Positions 8,200 to 16,952 of a stretch of DNA of 64,000 bases are shown here, in pieces. The stretch covers positions 2,190,501 through 2,254,500 of the forward strand of contig NZ_CP107996.1 in NCBI RefSeq assembly GCF_036088315.1. The letters are read 5' to 3'. Source of the DNA: Streptomyces sp. NBC_00344 (GTDB lineage: Bacteria > Actinomycetota > Actinomycetes > Streptomycetales > Streptomycetaceae). Position 1 is the stretch's first letter. Each line of letters starts with the position of its first letter. A model generated the notes under the pieces. The model was not told the DNA's origin. It saw nothing but the letters and a program-made list of their open reading frames with translations, and searched no databases. The position numbers and the translations under genes are program-made.

Positions 8200-9183
8200 T
8201 CAGCAGACTTCTTCGAGATCCCGCCAGCCGCGGCTGTCCGGGCTGTCGGCCACCCACCCGTCGAGGAGACCTCGGACCAGTCCGGCCGGGGCCGCTATGC
8301 CGCATTCACGCTCCGCGACCCAGAGCTCGCCCGCCGTGCGGTGGCCCAGCGGTCCTGGGTGGCCGGGCTCACTGTGGTCATGGGGGTCCAGCCGCTGCCG
8401 GCCGTCGCCCTCGTCGCTCTCCATCTGCGACTCGGAGCAGGCCCGGCACAGCAGCCGCACGGAGGAGGACCAGTCCTCAGCGGCGTATCCGGCGTCGGCC
8501 GCAAGCCGCTCCAGGGAGTCGCGGTCCGACTCGGTGGCCGCTTCGAGCAGGACCACCCAGGTGGGCACCGGCGAGGGCGCCCAGAGCTCGATCTCGTCGA
8601 AGACGGGATAGGAAGGGCCGGCCGCTGTGACGCGTTCGCCGTGCGGGACGCCGTCGTGCAGGACGACCTCGCCCCAGCGCCGCCCCGAGGACGGCAGCGG
8701 GATCGAGAGCACTTCTATCCGGGCCGGGTCGAGCCTGCGGCCCCAGACCACCTCGGCCTCCCCCTCGGGCGACAGCCTCACCGCGGCGGAGCCGAGCTCC
8801 ATGCCGGAGGGCTCACCACTGGACGCGACGTCACCCGGCGCTTTCAGCCCGTACGCCTGCCAGGCCCTGCGGGCCAGCGGCCAGTCCTGCAGCGCGGTGG
8901 CCGCGATACCGACGTTCCACCAGTCGGGAGCGCCCGCCTCGCGGTCCAGGAGCGCGACGGCGCGCAGCCCGGCGGTGCGGGCCCGGTCCCAGTCGTGTCT
9001 GAACTTGTGCAGCAGGGCCAGATTGAACCAGGACTCGGACAGCCACGGTTCGAGATCTGCCGCGCGGGTGAGCAGTGCCCCCGCGTCGTCGTACCGACCG
9101 TCGCCGATCAGCGTGAACGCGCGGTCGGTGGCCTGCCGCCACGAGGCGGAGGGCCGATGCCGTACCTTCCCGAAGATCCTCAC
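8200..9183 (-). CDS. tetratricopeptide-repeat protein of unknown role
   Basis: A 327-residue soluble protein starting MRIFGKVRHRPSASW. Residues about 15-130 form TPR-like helices (AFTLIGDGRYDDAGALLTRA, SESWFNLALLHKFRHDW). The C-terminal half has no repeat pattern; it contains CRACSESQ and ends in a stretch rich in acidic residues, His and Gly. The GTG at 9183 is chosen because the conserved-looking sequence begins there; an ATG at 9264 in frame has no ribosome site. I do not recognise a defined function. It follows def on the same strand at 68 bases, so the genes need not be linked. Confidence 0.7.
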   Translation of the reverse strand: MRIFGKVRHRPSASWRQATDRAFTLIGDGRYDDAGALLTRAADLEPWLSESWFNLALLHKFRHDWDRARTAGLRAVALLDREAGAPDWWNVGIAATALQDWPLARRAWQAYGLKAPGDVASSGEPSGMELGSAAVRLSPEGEAEVVWGRRLDPARIEVLSIPLPSSGRRWGEVVLHDGVPHGERVTAAGPSYPVFDEIELWAPSPVPTWVVLLEAATESDRDSLERLAADAGYAAEDWSSSVRLLCRACSESQMESDEGDGRQRLDPHDHSEPGHPGPLGHRTAGELWVAERECGIAAPAGLVRGLLDGWVADSPDSRGWRDLEEVC

Positions 9184-9341
9184 GATTCCCGCCTGCCGGT
9201 CGCGATCAGTCTCTGCTTCCCGGGTTCCGATACCCCCGGACACCCTCTCTTCGCATCCAACCATGCCCGGTCGGAGCAGCGCTCATTACCCACTGGTTAC
9301 CCAGCTGGGAGCCCGGCACCCCCCGGGAGCCCGGAAGCCCG

Positions 9342-10586
9342 CTACAGGACGACTCCGCCCCGCGACAGGACCCGGGCCAGGGACTCGACCACTTCGGGCT
9401 GGTAGTCGTGGCCGGTGCCGAGCCGCAGCCGCTCCAGTGCGCTGAGCGGCCCGGCTCCTGCGTCTTCCCCCGCCAGGTCCTCGTATGCGTTGACCGCGCG
9501 GACGATCCGGGCGCTGAGCGGTTGCTCACGGTAGGGGTCGGCCTGGCACTCGACGACCACCGCGACCTCGGCGGGGGCCCCGGTTCTGCGGACCACCGCG
9601 CCGCCGAGCAGGGCGATCCTGCGCTGCTCGGCGGTGGGCAGCAGAGCTGTCGCGCCGTCCGGGACCGGATCGACCAGCGACAGCTGTCCGATGTCGTGCA
9701 TCAGCGCCGCGTATTCCAGGACGGTCAGCGCGGGACCTGAGAGGCCCAGTTCCCTGCCCACCGCGCGGCTGAGGACGGCGACCCGCCGGGCGTGGCCGTG
9801 CGGGGTGTATCCGGCGACCTCGGTGGCGCGGGCGAGCGAGGTGATGGTCTGGGCGTAGGTGGCGCGGATGAGGGCGTGCCGGCGCAGGGAGAGCTGGGTG
9901 AGCAGCAGGGGTACGCAGAAGACCGGCAGCGCCCACAGGCCGGCCACGGCGACCCCCAGGGCCATCACGACGCCGGTGGCGCAGACGGCGGAGCCGATTC
10001 CCAGCAGCGCGCGGAGCTCGTCGCGGAGCAGCGGCCCGTAGGGATAGCGGGTCCTGGCCCGGGTCATCGCGGCCGCGATGACGGCGTCGCACAGGCCGGT
10101 GAGGCCGAGCAGAAGCAGCAGCACCACGGCGTAGAACGGGCCACGCACCGTCCAGGCGTCGATCCGGCCGGAGTCGCAGAGGGGCTGGAAGCAGACGGCG
10201 GAGAAGGCGACGGTGAGGACCCTGCGGGCCATGTGGTCGGGGCTGGGCCCCCGCCCCTGTGCGATGAGGGGCGCCGCCCCCGCCAGGGCGCCCGCGACGA
10301 CGACGGCGACCACCTGGGGGACACCGTGCGCGGTCGGCTGGCCGCCGTTCTGCCCCAGCAGCGCGTAGGCGAGGGCGCCGGCCGCGCCGAGCGGGGCGGG
10401 CTCGCGCTCACTGCCGGGGCCGGTGCGCCGGGCGAGCTCGCCGGCCGCCACGAGCGCCCCGAAGGCCAGCGCGGTGCCCCCTTCCCGGACGCCGGTCCAC
10501 CCGGTCCAGCCCAGGCAGGCGACGGTGACCAGGGCGGCGGCGCCATGGACGAGGACGACGGCGAGCGGCGTGCGGCGGCCCGTCAC
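9342..10586 (-). CDS. membrane protein with degenerate HD domain
   Basis: A 414-residue protein with about seven hydrophobic segments in residues 8-235 and a C-terminal HD-type domain (about 245-395: HGHARRV and ALMHDIGQLS). Unlike its upstream neighbour it lacks the GYP motif and several metal-ligand histidines, so it may be a non-catalytic partner or a different phosphohydrolase. Start is GTG at 10586, overlapping the stop of the HD-GYP gene (GTGA). The two genes look like a translationally coupled duplicated pair. Confidence 0.75.
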   Translation of the reverse strand: MTGRRTPLAVVLVHGAAALVTVACLGWTGWTGVREGGTALAFGALVAAGELARRTGPGSEREPAPLGAAGALAYALLGQNGGQPTAHGVPQVVAVVVAGALAGAAPLIAQGRGPSPDHMARRVLTVAFSAVCFQPLCDSGRIDAWTVRGPFYAVVLLLLLGLTGLCDAVIAAAMTRARTRYPYGPLLRDELRALLGIGSAVCATGVVMALGVAVAGLWALPVFCVPLLLTQLSLRRHALIRATYAQTITSLARATEVAGYTPHGHARRVAVLSRAVGRELGLSGPALTVLEYAALMHDIGQLSLVDPVPDGATALLPTAEQRRIALLGGAVVRRTGAPAEVAVVVECQADPYREQPLSARIVRAVNAYEDLAGEDAGAGPLSALERLRLGTGHDYQPEVVESLARVLSRGGVVL

Positions 10587-11908
10587 GCGGGCCGCTCCCG
10601 GTCGGCGGACGGCGCGCTCCCGGTGCGGGCCTGCGGGACCTGCCGGTGCTCGAGGGGGTCCTGCTCGTCGGCGGTGACGGCTGGATGCCAGCCGTGGCGC
10701 GCCAGGGCCCGGACGAACGCCTCGACCATGAGCGGGTCGAACTGGGTGCCCGCACAGCGCTCCAGCTCCGTCAGCGCTGCGTCGACGGGTCTCGACCTGC
10801 GGTAGGAGCGGGTCGATGTCATGGCGTCGAAGGCGTCGGCGACGGCGACCACCCTGGCGAATTCGGGGATCTGCCGCCCGGAGAGGCCATAGGGGTAGCC
10901 GGAGCCGTCCAGCCGCTCGTGGTGGTGCAGGATCGCTGCGCGTGCCTCGCCGAGGAAGCCGATACCCCGGACCATCTCGTGCCCGTACTCGGGATGCAGT
11001 TCGATGACCCGGCGCTCGTCGGGCGTCAGCGGTCCGTCCTTCCTGAGCAGCCTGGTGGGCACCCCCAGCTTCCCGACGTCGTGCAGGATGCCGGCGAAGC
11101 GCAGCGCCTCGAGCTTGTCGCCGTCCATGCCGAGCTCGCCGGCGATCATGGCCGAGGCCTTGCCGACGCGCTCGCTGTGCCCGCGGGTGTACTGGTCCTT
11201 GATGTCGACCGCCTGCACCAGCGCCCTGATGGTGGCCCGGTGGGCGGCGCGTTCACGGTGGTACTGCGCGAAGACCCAGCTGGAGATGTAGATGGGCAGC
11301 AGCACGAACAGGGCGGCGGGCGGCCCGAAGGGGCTGCGCCACAGCACCGCCATCATCAGTCCGGCGAGCCCGTGCACGGTGTGCGGGGCCAGCGAGCGCG
11401 GCAGCCCGCTCCAGACCGCACCCGGGCGCGCCCGTTCGGCCGTCGCCAGCATCAGCGAGTCGAGGGCCGTCAGGACCAGGCAGAAGACGAGAGCCGCGGC
11501 GAGCGCGGGCAGCAGCACGTAGGGAAAGCCGGGTGAGCCCTGCGGTACCCCCAGATGGGCGGGGATTTCCGCTGCGGCCCGCACCGCAACGGCGAGCTGG
11601 GCCGCGTGCCAGATCCGGCGTGCGGCGTACGGCCGGTGCTCGACCCGGCCGATGAGCGCCCCCGGAATCGCGGTCAGCGCGGCGGCGCCCGGCGGCAGCA
11701 GCAGGGCAGCGGCCAGGAGCACGGGGTAACAGGATCCGGCACCGGAAGACCTGCGGCCGAGTAACTCGCATCCCGCGTACAGGGCGGCGAGCAGCCCCAG
11801 TGTGCGCCACGGGGTGCTCGGGCCGGTGAAAGCGGGCAGCACACATCCGGCGGCGCACAGGACCGCACACAGGATGCAGGCACGCGCGGCCGGCGGCACT
11901 GCGCGCAT
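10583..11908 (-). CDS. membrane HD-GYP phosphodiesterase-like protein
   Basis: A 441-residue protein with about six to seven membrane segments (residues 10-215) followed by a complete HD-GYP domain: HSERV, HDVGK (His276-Asp277), HPEYGHEM, HHERLDGSGYP (GYP at 337-339) and ADAFDAMTS. HD-GYP proteins hydrolyse cyclic di-GMP; the domain would face the cytoplasm. ATG at 11908 follows GAAGGAG. An 8-base perfect hairpin lies in its leader. c-di-GMP controls development in Streptomyces, so a role there is an attractive inference, unsupported by direct evidence here. Confidence 0.85.
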   Translation of the reverse strand: MRAVPPAARACILCAVLCAAGCVLPAFTGPSTPWRTLGLLAALYAGCELLGRRSSGAGSCYPVLLAAALLLPPGAAALTAIPGALIGRVEHRPYAARRIWHAAQLAVAVRAAAEIPAHLGVPQGSPGFPYVLLPALAAALVFCLVLTALDSLMLATAERARPGAVWSGLPRSLAPHTVHGLAGLMMAVLWRSPFGPPAALFVLLPIYISSWVFAQYHRERAAHRATIRALVQAVDIKDQYTRGHSERVGKASAMIAGELGMDGDKLEALRFAGILHDVGKLGVPTRLLRKDGPLTPDERRVIELHPEYGHEMVRGIGFLGEARAAILHHHERLDGSGYPYGLSGRQIPEFARVVAVADAFDAMTSTRSYRRSRPVDAALTELERCAGTQFDPLMVEAFVRALARHGWHPAVTADEQDPLEHRQVPQARTGSAPSADRERPA

Positions 11909-11930
11909 GGCGTCTCCTTCTCCGGGATCC

Positions 11931-11950
11931 GTACGGCTTCGTAGCCGTAC
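11931..11950 (-). promoter_or_regulatory. perfect hairpin in the leader of the HD-GYP gene
   Basis: GTACGGCT, loop TCGT and AGCCGTAC form a perfect 8-base stem with tetraloop, ending 23 bases before the HD-GYP start on the minus strand. No U-tract follows, so it is not a good intrinsic terminator. It could stabilise or regulate the leader, or end rsrA transcripts weakly. Confidence 0.35.
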
Positions 11951-12128
11951 AGGTTGGGGAGAATAGGCGCGCGGATGCCCCCGGGGCGGCGCATCGGGGT
12001 TTCAGCAGCACCTTCGGGTGACGGCCCGGGAGACAATTCGGGACGGGCGGGGACTGCGGTGTGTTCTTTGCTGTCCCCGCGGGTCCGTCAGATGTCGTAC
12101 CGAGTACGGCCGCCGGCCCCGGGCCCGG

Positions 12129-12443
12129 TCACTCCTGCGCGGCGGCCGACCGGTCGGATACGGTCACGTCCTGCTCGGGAACTGCCTGACCCGAGCGGAT
12201 CAGGTCGATGCGTCCCATGACTTTCGACCGCAGATCCGCCGGTACGTCGTCGCTGCCGCAGCAGCGTTTCACCAGCTTCTTGACGGCCTGCTCCAGCCCG
12301 TACTTCTCAAGGCAGGGGGAGCACTCCTCGAAGTGCACCTCGAACTTGGTGCAGTCCTTGTCCGGCATCTCGTGGTCGAGGAACTCGTAGAGATGGTCCA
12401 GAACCTCGGAGCAGTCCGTTTCGTGCGGCTCTCCGCAACTCAT
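12129..12443 (-). CDS. rsrA: zinc anti-sigma factor RsrA
   Basis: A 104-residue redox-sensing anti-sigma factor of the ZAS family. The zinc ligands sit exactly as in S. coelicolor RsrA: Cys11, His37, Cys41, Cys44 (HFEECSPC), with further cysteines at 3, 31, 61 and 62. Reduced RsrA binds and silences SigR. Disulfide stress forms a Cys11-Cys44 bond, expels zinc and frees SigR. The start overlaps the sigR stop (ATGA), giving coupled synthesis. It is followed by a 220-base gap before the HD-GYP gene. Confidence 0.96.
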   Translation of the reverse strand: MSCGEPHETDCSEVLDHLYEFLDHEMPDKDCTKFEVHFEECSPCLEKYGLEQAVKKLVKRCCGSDDVPADLRSKVMGRIDLIRSGQAVPEQDVTVSDRSAAAQE

Positions 12444-13096
12444 GAGTCCGAACCTTTCGCTTCGTTCGACTCTCCGGCACCCGCAGGGACCAGGCCGCGG
12501 TCGCGTGCGTAGTCCTCGAGCATGCCGCGCAGCTGACGGCGGCCCCGGTGCAGCCGGGACATGACCGTCCCGATGGGTGTACCCATGATGTCCGCGATCT
12601 CCTTGTACGCAAAGCCCTCCACGTCGGCGAGATACACCGCGATGCGGAACTCCTCCGGGATCGCCTGCAACGCGGACTTCACGTCCGAGTCGGGCAGGTG
12701 ATCGAGCGCCTGCGACTCGGCGGAACGCAGACCGGTGGACATGTGCGACTCGGCACGTGCGAGCTGCCAGTCCTCGATCTCCTCGGCGGCGCTGCGCTGA
12801 GGCTCCCGCTGCTTCTTGCGGTACGAGTTGATGAACGTGTTCGTGAGGATGCGGTACATCCACGCCTTGAGGTTGGTCCCCTCACGGAACTGGTGGAACG
12901 AGCCGTACGCCTTGGCGTAGGTCTCCTGCACCAGGTCCTCGGCATCGGCCGGATTGCGTGTCATACGCAGCGCGGCCGAGTACATCTGATCGAGGTAGCC
13001 GAGGGCATCCCGCTCGAAGCGCGCGTTGCGCTCCGCGGCCGTCTCTTCCGCGTGGCCGTCTTCGGTCCCTGTGTCGGTCCCAGTGACCGGACCCAC
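12440..13096 (-). CDS. sigR: RNA polymerase sigma factor SigR (thiol stress)
   Basis: A 218-residue ECF sigma factor from the GTG at 13096. Region 2 is at about 30-100 ([20 protein letters not shown]) and region 4 at about 135-200 ([20 protein letters not shown]). It directs RNA polymerase to GGAAT-N18-GTT promoters of thiol-homeostasis genes. Purine-rich GGAGGAG abuts the GTG. An in-frame ATG at 13261 adds exactly 55 residues ([10 protein letters not shown] onwards), matching the extended unstable SigR' isoform described in S. coelicolor, made from the SigR-dependent transcript. Regulated by RsrA and by its own promoter. Confidence 0.95.
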   Translation of the reverse strand: MGPVTGTDTGTEDGHAEETAAERNARFERDALGYLDQMYSAALRMTRNPADAEDLVQETYAKAYGSFHQFREGTNLKAWMYRILTNTFINSYRKKQREPQRSAAEEIEDWQLARAESHMSTGLRSAESQALDHLPDSDVKSALQAIPEEFRIAVYLADVEGFAYKEIADIMGTPIGTVMSRLHRGRRQLRGMLEDYARDRGLVPAGAGESNEAKGSDS

Positions 13097-13313
13097 CTCC
13101 TCCAACGCCTTGGCAGATCCGAAACCGGACCCACTCGAATCGGAGGATAGACGACGATCCGGTCCGCCCGCCCTCCGGGAGGGCGCGCTCTTGGCCGCCG
13201 AGAGCACCGTCCATTCCAGGTCAGCGGTCTGCGGGCGGCGCGGGCAGATGGTCGAACCCATGCGACGGACTCCCTCTTCACATCCAGGAATTCTCTGTAC
13301 TGATGTCCGGCAC

Positions 13314-13339
13314 AACAGCGGCTCAGGACTCAGCATTCC
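13314..13339 (-). promoter_or_regulatory. SigR-dependent promoter of sigR (sigRp2 type)
   Basis: On the minus strand GGAAT (13339-13335) and GTT (13316-13314) are separated by exactly 18 bases, the SigR consensus. Transcription would begin near 13306, about 45 bases before the SigR' ATG at 13261. The -35 element lies in the last codons of the upstream hydrolase gene (stop at 13330). This is the positive autoregulatory promoter expected for sigR. Confidence 0.88.
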
Positions 13340-13989
13340 CGGACGCGGCCGGCCCATCCGCCCACCGCGTCCGTGATGATCGTCAGGGCATGTTCCTGGG
13401 TGACCGGGGCCCGTTTGGGGACCGCAAGGCCATGGTCGGCGGAGGGGACCGCGACAAGTTCGAATGAGCCTCCGGGGAACTCGGCGGGCTTCCCGAAGGG
13501 GTCGTTCGCGCCCTGCACGACGAGTGTGGGCACTCCCGTCCCGAGCAGTTCGTCCTTCCGTGACTTCTCCGGCCTCCCGGGCGGATGCAGCGGGAAGCTC
13601 AGCGCCAGCACCCCCCGGGCACCCAGCTCCACTGCGGTCCTGCAGGCCACCCGGGCCCCGGCACTGCGCCCGCCCGCGACGACCGGAAGGCCCGCCTCCA
13701 GCAGGGCCGGCCACACGGCACGCCATCCCGCGTCGAGGGTCTTCGGAGCCGGTGCCACCTTCTTCCCCGCGACCCGCCAGGGCTGCTCCACCAGGGCGAC
13801 GCTGACGCCGAGCGGGGGCAGCGCGGCGGCCAGCGCCCGCAGATCACGGGCTTCGATACCGCCCCCGGCGCCATGGCTGAGGGCGATCACCAGGTGCGGC
13901 CGGGCAGCCGGACGCCAGGTGATGCGGGCCTCCCCGACCGGGGTCTCCACACTCCGCACACGCGGACTCGGGTTCACAGCAGACGTCAC
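13330..13989 (-). CDS. alpha/beta-hydrolase family protein
   Basis: A 219-residue soluble alpha/beta hydrolase of the short KANL3/Tex30-like type. Visible are an oxyanion-loop segment ALSHGAGGG near 36-44, nucleophile elbow GGRSAGAR (Ser near 108), acid in GANDPFG, and His in SADHG. The substrate is unknown. Start is GTG at 13989, one base after the stop of the SRAP gene upstream, so the two are probably co-transcribed. Its 3' end contains the -35 box of the sigR promoter, and read-through would also supply sigR mRNA. Confidence 0.82.
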   Translation of the reverse strand: MTSAVNPSPRVRSVETPVGEARITWRPAARPHLVIALSHGAGGGIEARDLRALAAALPPLGVSVALVEQPWRVAGKKVAPAPKTLDAGWRAVWPALLEAGLPVVAGGRSAGARVACRTAVELGARGVLALSFPLHPPGRPEKSRKDELLGTGVPTLVVQGANDPFGKPAEFPGGSFELVAVPSADHGLAVPKRAPVTQEHALTIITDAVGGWAGRVREC

Positions 13990-13990
13990 A

Positions 13991-14812
13991 TCAGAAGAGT
14001 GTGCCCTCCTCGGGCCCCTCCAGCTCGGTCAGCAGCTCCGGTCCGTTGTTGCGGACATTGCTCACCGCGGTCGAGACCGGGTACGCCCGTACGAGCCCCG
14101 CGGGCGGCGGCGCCAGCAGGTCCGTCAGCTCGGACGGGTCCGTGCGCGAGGGGTCCAGCCAAGGGCCCCAGCGGTCCTCGGTGAGCATCAGCGGCATCCG
14201 GGGGTGGATGTCGGCCAGCGATCCCGGGCCGCCCGCCCCCTCCGTGCGCCCGGCGAGCGGCGTGGTCTCCGCCTCGGTCGTGACGATCGTGCAGGTCGTC
14301 CACCAGGCACCAGGGTGATCGCCCGGCAGTGTCTCGTCCCGCCAGAACTCGTAAAGACCGGCGAACGCCATCACAGAGCCGTCGGCCGGCGTCACGAAGT
14401 ACGGCTGCTTCCGTGGCCGCTTCTTCCTGCCCTCGACCTCCAGCTCCCGCTCGTCCGGCGCGGTCAGCCACTCGAAATAGCCGTCGGCCGGGACGAGGCA
14501 GCGCCGTGCGGCGAAGGCCCGGCGGAACGAGGGCTTGTCCTGGATCGTCTCGGCCCGAGCGTTGATCATCCGGGCGCCTCCTTCGGGCGACTTCGCCCAG
14601 GAGGGCACAAGGCCCCACCTCAGATTGCGCAGCTGGCGAACCGGAACCCGCAGCTCGGCGTCTTTCACCGGACGCTCCAGAACGACCTGGACCGTCTTGG
14701 TCGGCGCCACGTTCCAGTCGGGGACCACCGTCTCGGTGGGGTCCCACTTCTCCACCCCGAAGAGGCTCACGAGATCCTCGGGCTTACGACTCGCTGCAAA
14801 CCGTCCGCACAT
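13991..14812 (-). CDS. SRAP (SOS response-associated peptidase) family protein
   Basis: A 273-residue YedK/HMCES-type protein beginning MCGRF; Cys2 becomes the N-terminal nucleophile after Met removal. SRAP proteins form a thiazolidine crosslink with abasic sites in single-stranded DNA and protect them. Other family segments: WNVAPTK, RWGLVPSWAK, NARAETI, RCLVPADGYFEW and HPRMPLML with the catalytic His. The ATG at 14812 is fixed by the conserved MCGR start; the frame stays open upstream but that sequence is antisense to the M50B gene. Confidence 0.92.
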   Translation of the reverse strand: MCGRFAASRKPEDLVSLFGVEKWDPTETVVPDWNVAPTKTVQVVLERPVKDAELRVPVRQLRNLRWGLVPSWAKSPEGGARMINARAETIQDKPSFRRAFAARRCLVPADGYFEWLTAPDERELEVEGRKKRPRKQPYFVTPADGSVMAFAGLYEFWRDETLPGDHPGAWWTTCTIVTTEAETTPLAGRTEGAGGPGSLADIHPRMPLMLTEDRWGPWLDPSRTDPSELTDLLAPPPAGLVRAYPVSTAVSNVRNNGPELLTELEGPEEGTLF

Positions 14813-14875
14813 ATGCGCCAGACTGCCATTTCCACCCGTCGCCCGACCACACCCTCCCGAGGAGCCCCCGCACCC

Positions 14876-15562
14876 ATGGACCGCGTCTTCGGCACTCAGC
14901 CCGACCCGGACGAGTGGCTGGTGATCGTCGCCGCCGCCGTCGCTCTCATAGCCGTCGTCCCGCACCGCGTATGGCGGCTCACCCGCAACGCCGTCACCAT
15001 CGCCCATGAGGGCGGCCACGGGCTGACGGCCCTGTTCACCGGGCGGCGCCTGGACGGCATCAGGCTGCACTCCGACACCAGCGGGCTGACTGTCAGCCGC
15101 GGCAAGCCGAGCGGCCTCGGCATGATCCTCACGGCGGCCGCCGGCTACTCCGCGCCACCGCTGCTGGGGCTCGGCGGTGCCTGGCTGCTGGCCGCCGACC
15201 ACATCACGCTGTTCCTGTGGGCGGCCTGTGTCCTGCTGCTCGCCATGCTGGTCATGATCCGCAATGCGTACGGGGCGCTCACAGTGATCGTCACGGGCGC
15301 CGCCTTCGTACTGATCTCCTGGCTGACCAGCGCCCAGGTCCAGGCCGCCTTCGCCTACACCGCCGTCTGGTTTCTGCTGGTCGGCGGGGTGCGCCCGGCC
15401 TTCGAGCTGCAGCGCAAGCGGCGGCACGGCCACGCGGGGGACTCCGACGCCGACCAGCTCGGACGGCTCACGCATGTCCCGCCGGCGATGTGGCTGCTCC
15501 TCTTCCATGTGGTGTCGCTCTGCTCACTGATCGGCGGCGGGCGCTGGCTGCTCGGGCTGTGA
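14876..15562 (+). CDS. M50B-type membrane metallopeptidase
   Basis: A 228-residue integral membrane protein with a zinc-binding HEGGH motif (about residue 44-48) after the first transmembrane segment and five or six more segments following. This is the compact M50B arrangement, related to site-2 proteases but without a PDZ domain. Its substrate is unknown. ATG at 14876 is preceded by GAGGAG. It diverges from the SRAP gene with only 63 bases between starts, so promoters overlap. It precedes aroA by 45 bases. Confidence 0.85.
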   Translation: MDRVFGTQPDPDEWLVIVAAAVALIAVVPHRVWRLTRNAVTIAHEGGHGLTALFTGRRLDGIRLHSDTSGLTVSRGKPSGLGMILTAAAGYSAPPLLGLGGAWLLAADHITLFLWAACVLLLAMLVMIRNAYGALTVIVTGAAFVLISWLTSAQVQAAFAYTAVWFLLVGGVRPAFELQRKRRHGHAGDSDADQLGRLTHVPPAMWLLLFHVVSLCSLIGGGRWLLGL

Positions 15563-15594
15563 GACGAGCGGCTTCCGGGTCCGTGCACCATCAG

Positions 15595-15600
15595 TAAAGT
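15595..15600 (+). promoter_or_regulatory. -10 element for leaderless aroA transcript
   Basis: TAAAGT ends 7 bases before the aroA ATG and no Shine-Dalgarno sequence lies between. In actinobacteria this spacing predicts transcription starting at the A of the start codon. The -35 region is weak. Confidence 0.4.
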
Positions 15601-15607
15601 AAGTGTC

Positions 15608-16948
15608 ATGACCGAAAGTTCCGTGCACACCGACCTCTGGCCCGCCCCACACGCGTCCGGGGCCGTCGACGCGACGGTCACGGTGCCCGGATCGAAGTCG
15701 GTCACCAACCGCGGCCTCGTCCTGGCCGCCCTCGCCGCCGAACCCGGCTGGCTGCGCCGCCCGCTGCGCTCCCGCGACACCCTGCTGATGGCCGACGCGC
15801 TGCGCGCCATGGGTGTCCGTATCGAGGAGACGGTGTCGTCCAGCTCCTCCGCCGCCGGGGCACCCGACGGATCGGGCGAGGCCTGGCGGGTGATCCCGTA
15901 CGGACTGCACGGTCCCGCAACCGTCGACGTCGGCAACGCCGGGACGGTGATGCGGTTCCTGCCGCCCGTCGCCGCTCTCGCCGACGGGCCTGTCCGGTTC
16001 GACGGCGATCCGCGCTCCTACGAACGGCCGCTGCACGGGGTGATCGGCGCGCTGCGCGCGCTCGGCACCCGTATCGACGACGCCGGCCGCGGTGGACTTC
16101 CGCTCACCGTGCACGGCGGTGGCGCGCTGGACGGCGGCTCCGTCGAGATCGACGCGTCGTCCTCCTCACAGTTCATCTCGGCGCTGCTGCTCTCGGCGCC
16201 GCGCTTCAACCAGGGCGTGGAGGTCCGTCACACCGGTGCCACTCTCCCCTCACTCCCGCACATCCGGATGACCGTCGACATGCTGCGCTGCGTCGGCGCC
16301 CAGGTGGACGAACCGGAGACGGGCGGCGAACCGAACGTCTGGCGCGTCTCCCCCAGTGCCGTGCTGGGCCGCGACCTCACCGTCGAGCCCGACCTGTCCA
16401 ACGCCCAGCCGTTCCTTGCCGCCGCCCTGGTCACCGGCGGGCGGGTCGTCATCCCGGACTGGCCGGAACGGACCACCCAGCCGGGTGACGCGCTGCGCGA
16501 GATCTTCACCGAGATGGGCGGTTCCTGCGCGCTGACCCACGAGGGCCTGGTCTTCACCGGCTCGGGCCGCATCAGTGGCATCGATGTCGACCTCGGCGAG
16601 GTGGGTGAGCTCACCCCGGGCATCGCCGCCCTCGCCGCCCTCGCCGACTCCCCCTCCACCCTGCGCGGAGTCGCCCACCTGCGGCTCCACGAGACCGACC
16701 GGCTCGCGGCCCTCACCAAGGAGATCAACGAACTCGGCGGTGACGTCGCCGAGACCGCCGACGGTCTCCGGATCCTCCCCCGGCCGCTGCACGGCGGCGT
16801 CTTCCACACCTACGACGATCACCGGATGGCGACGGCAGCGGCGGTCATCGGCCTCGCCGTCGACGGTGTGGAGATCGAGAACGTGGCGACAACAGCCAAG
16901 ACACTCCCCGACTTCCCCAGGATGTGGACCGAAATGCTCGGGACCTGA
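15608..16948 (+). CDS. aroA: 3-phosphoshikimate 1-carboxyvinyltransferase (EPSP synthase)
   Basis: A 446-residue enzyme of the shikimate pathway that joins phosphoenolpyruvate and shikimate-3-phosphate. Family landmarks: PGSKSVTNR (27-35, PEP/S3P binding), GNAGTVMRFLPP, GDPRSYERPLHG, SSSSQFISALLLSAP, and C-terminal YDDHRMAT. Length is normal. Residues 75-92 include a low-complexity Ser/Ala stretch (SSSSSAAGAPDGSG) that looks like a lineage-specific loop. Probably leaderless. rsgA follows after four bases, so they form one transcript. Confidence 0.95.
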   Translation: MTESSVHTDLWPAPHASGAVDATVTVPGSKSVTNRGLVLAALAAEPGWLRRPLRSRDTLLMADALRAMGVRIEETVSSSSSAAGAPDGSGEAWRVIPYGLHGPATVDVGNAGTVMRFLPPVAALADGPVRFDGDPRSYERPLHGVIGALRALGTRIDDAGRGGLPLTVHGGGALDGGSVEIDASSSSQFISALLLSAPRFNQGVEVRHTGATLPSLPHIRMTVDMLRCVGAQVDEPETGGEPNVWRVSPSAVLGRDLTVEPDLSNAQPFLAAALVTGGRVVIPDWPERTTQPGDALREIFTEMGGSCALTHEGLVFTGSGRISGIDVDLGEVGELTPGIAALAALADSPSTLRGVAHLRLHETDRLAALTKEINELGGDVAETADGLRILPRPLHGGVFHTYDDHRMATAAAVIGLAVDGVEIENVATTAKTLPDFPRMWTEMLGT

Positions 16949-16952
16949 AGCG

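Noticed and set aside
12864..13095. Overlapping plus-strand frame 12548-13150 opposite sigR
   Set aside because: Shadow of the sigR coding strand; no ribosome site or recognisable domain.
13262..13726. Longer N-terminus for SigR (frame open to 13726)
   Set aside because: This stretch is antisense-like shadow of the hydrolase gene; known SigR forms start at the equivalents of 13096 and 13261 only.
13373..14875. Long plus-strand frame leading into the M50B peptidase
   Set aside because: It overlaps the hydrolase and SRAP genes on the other strand completely; the peptidase starts at 14876 with a ribosome site.
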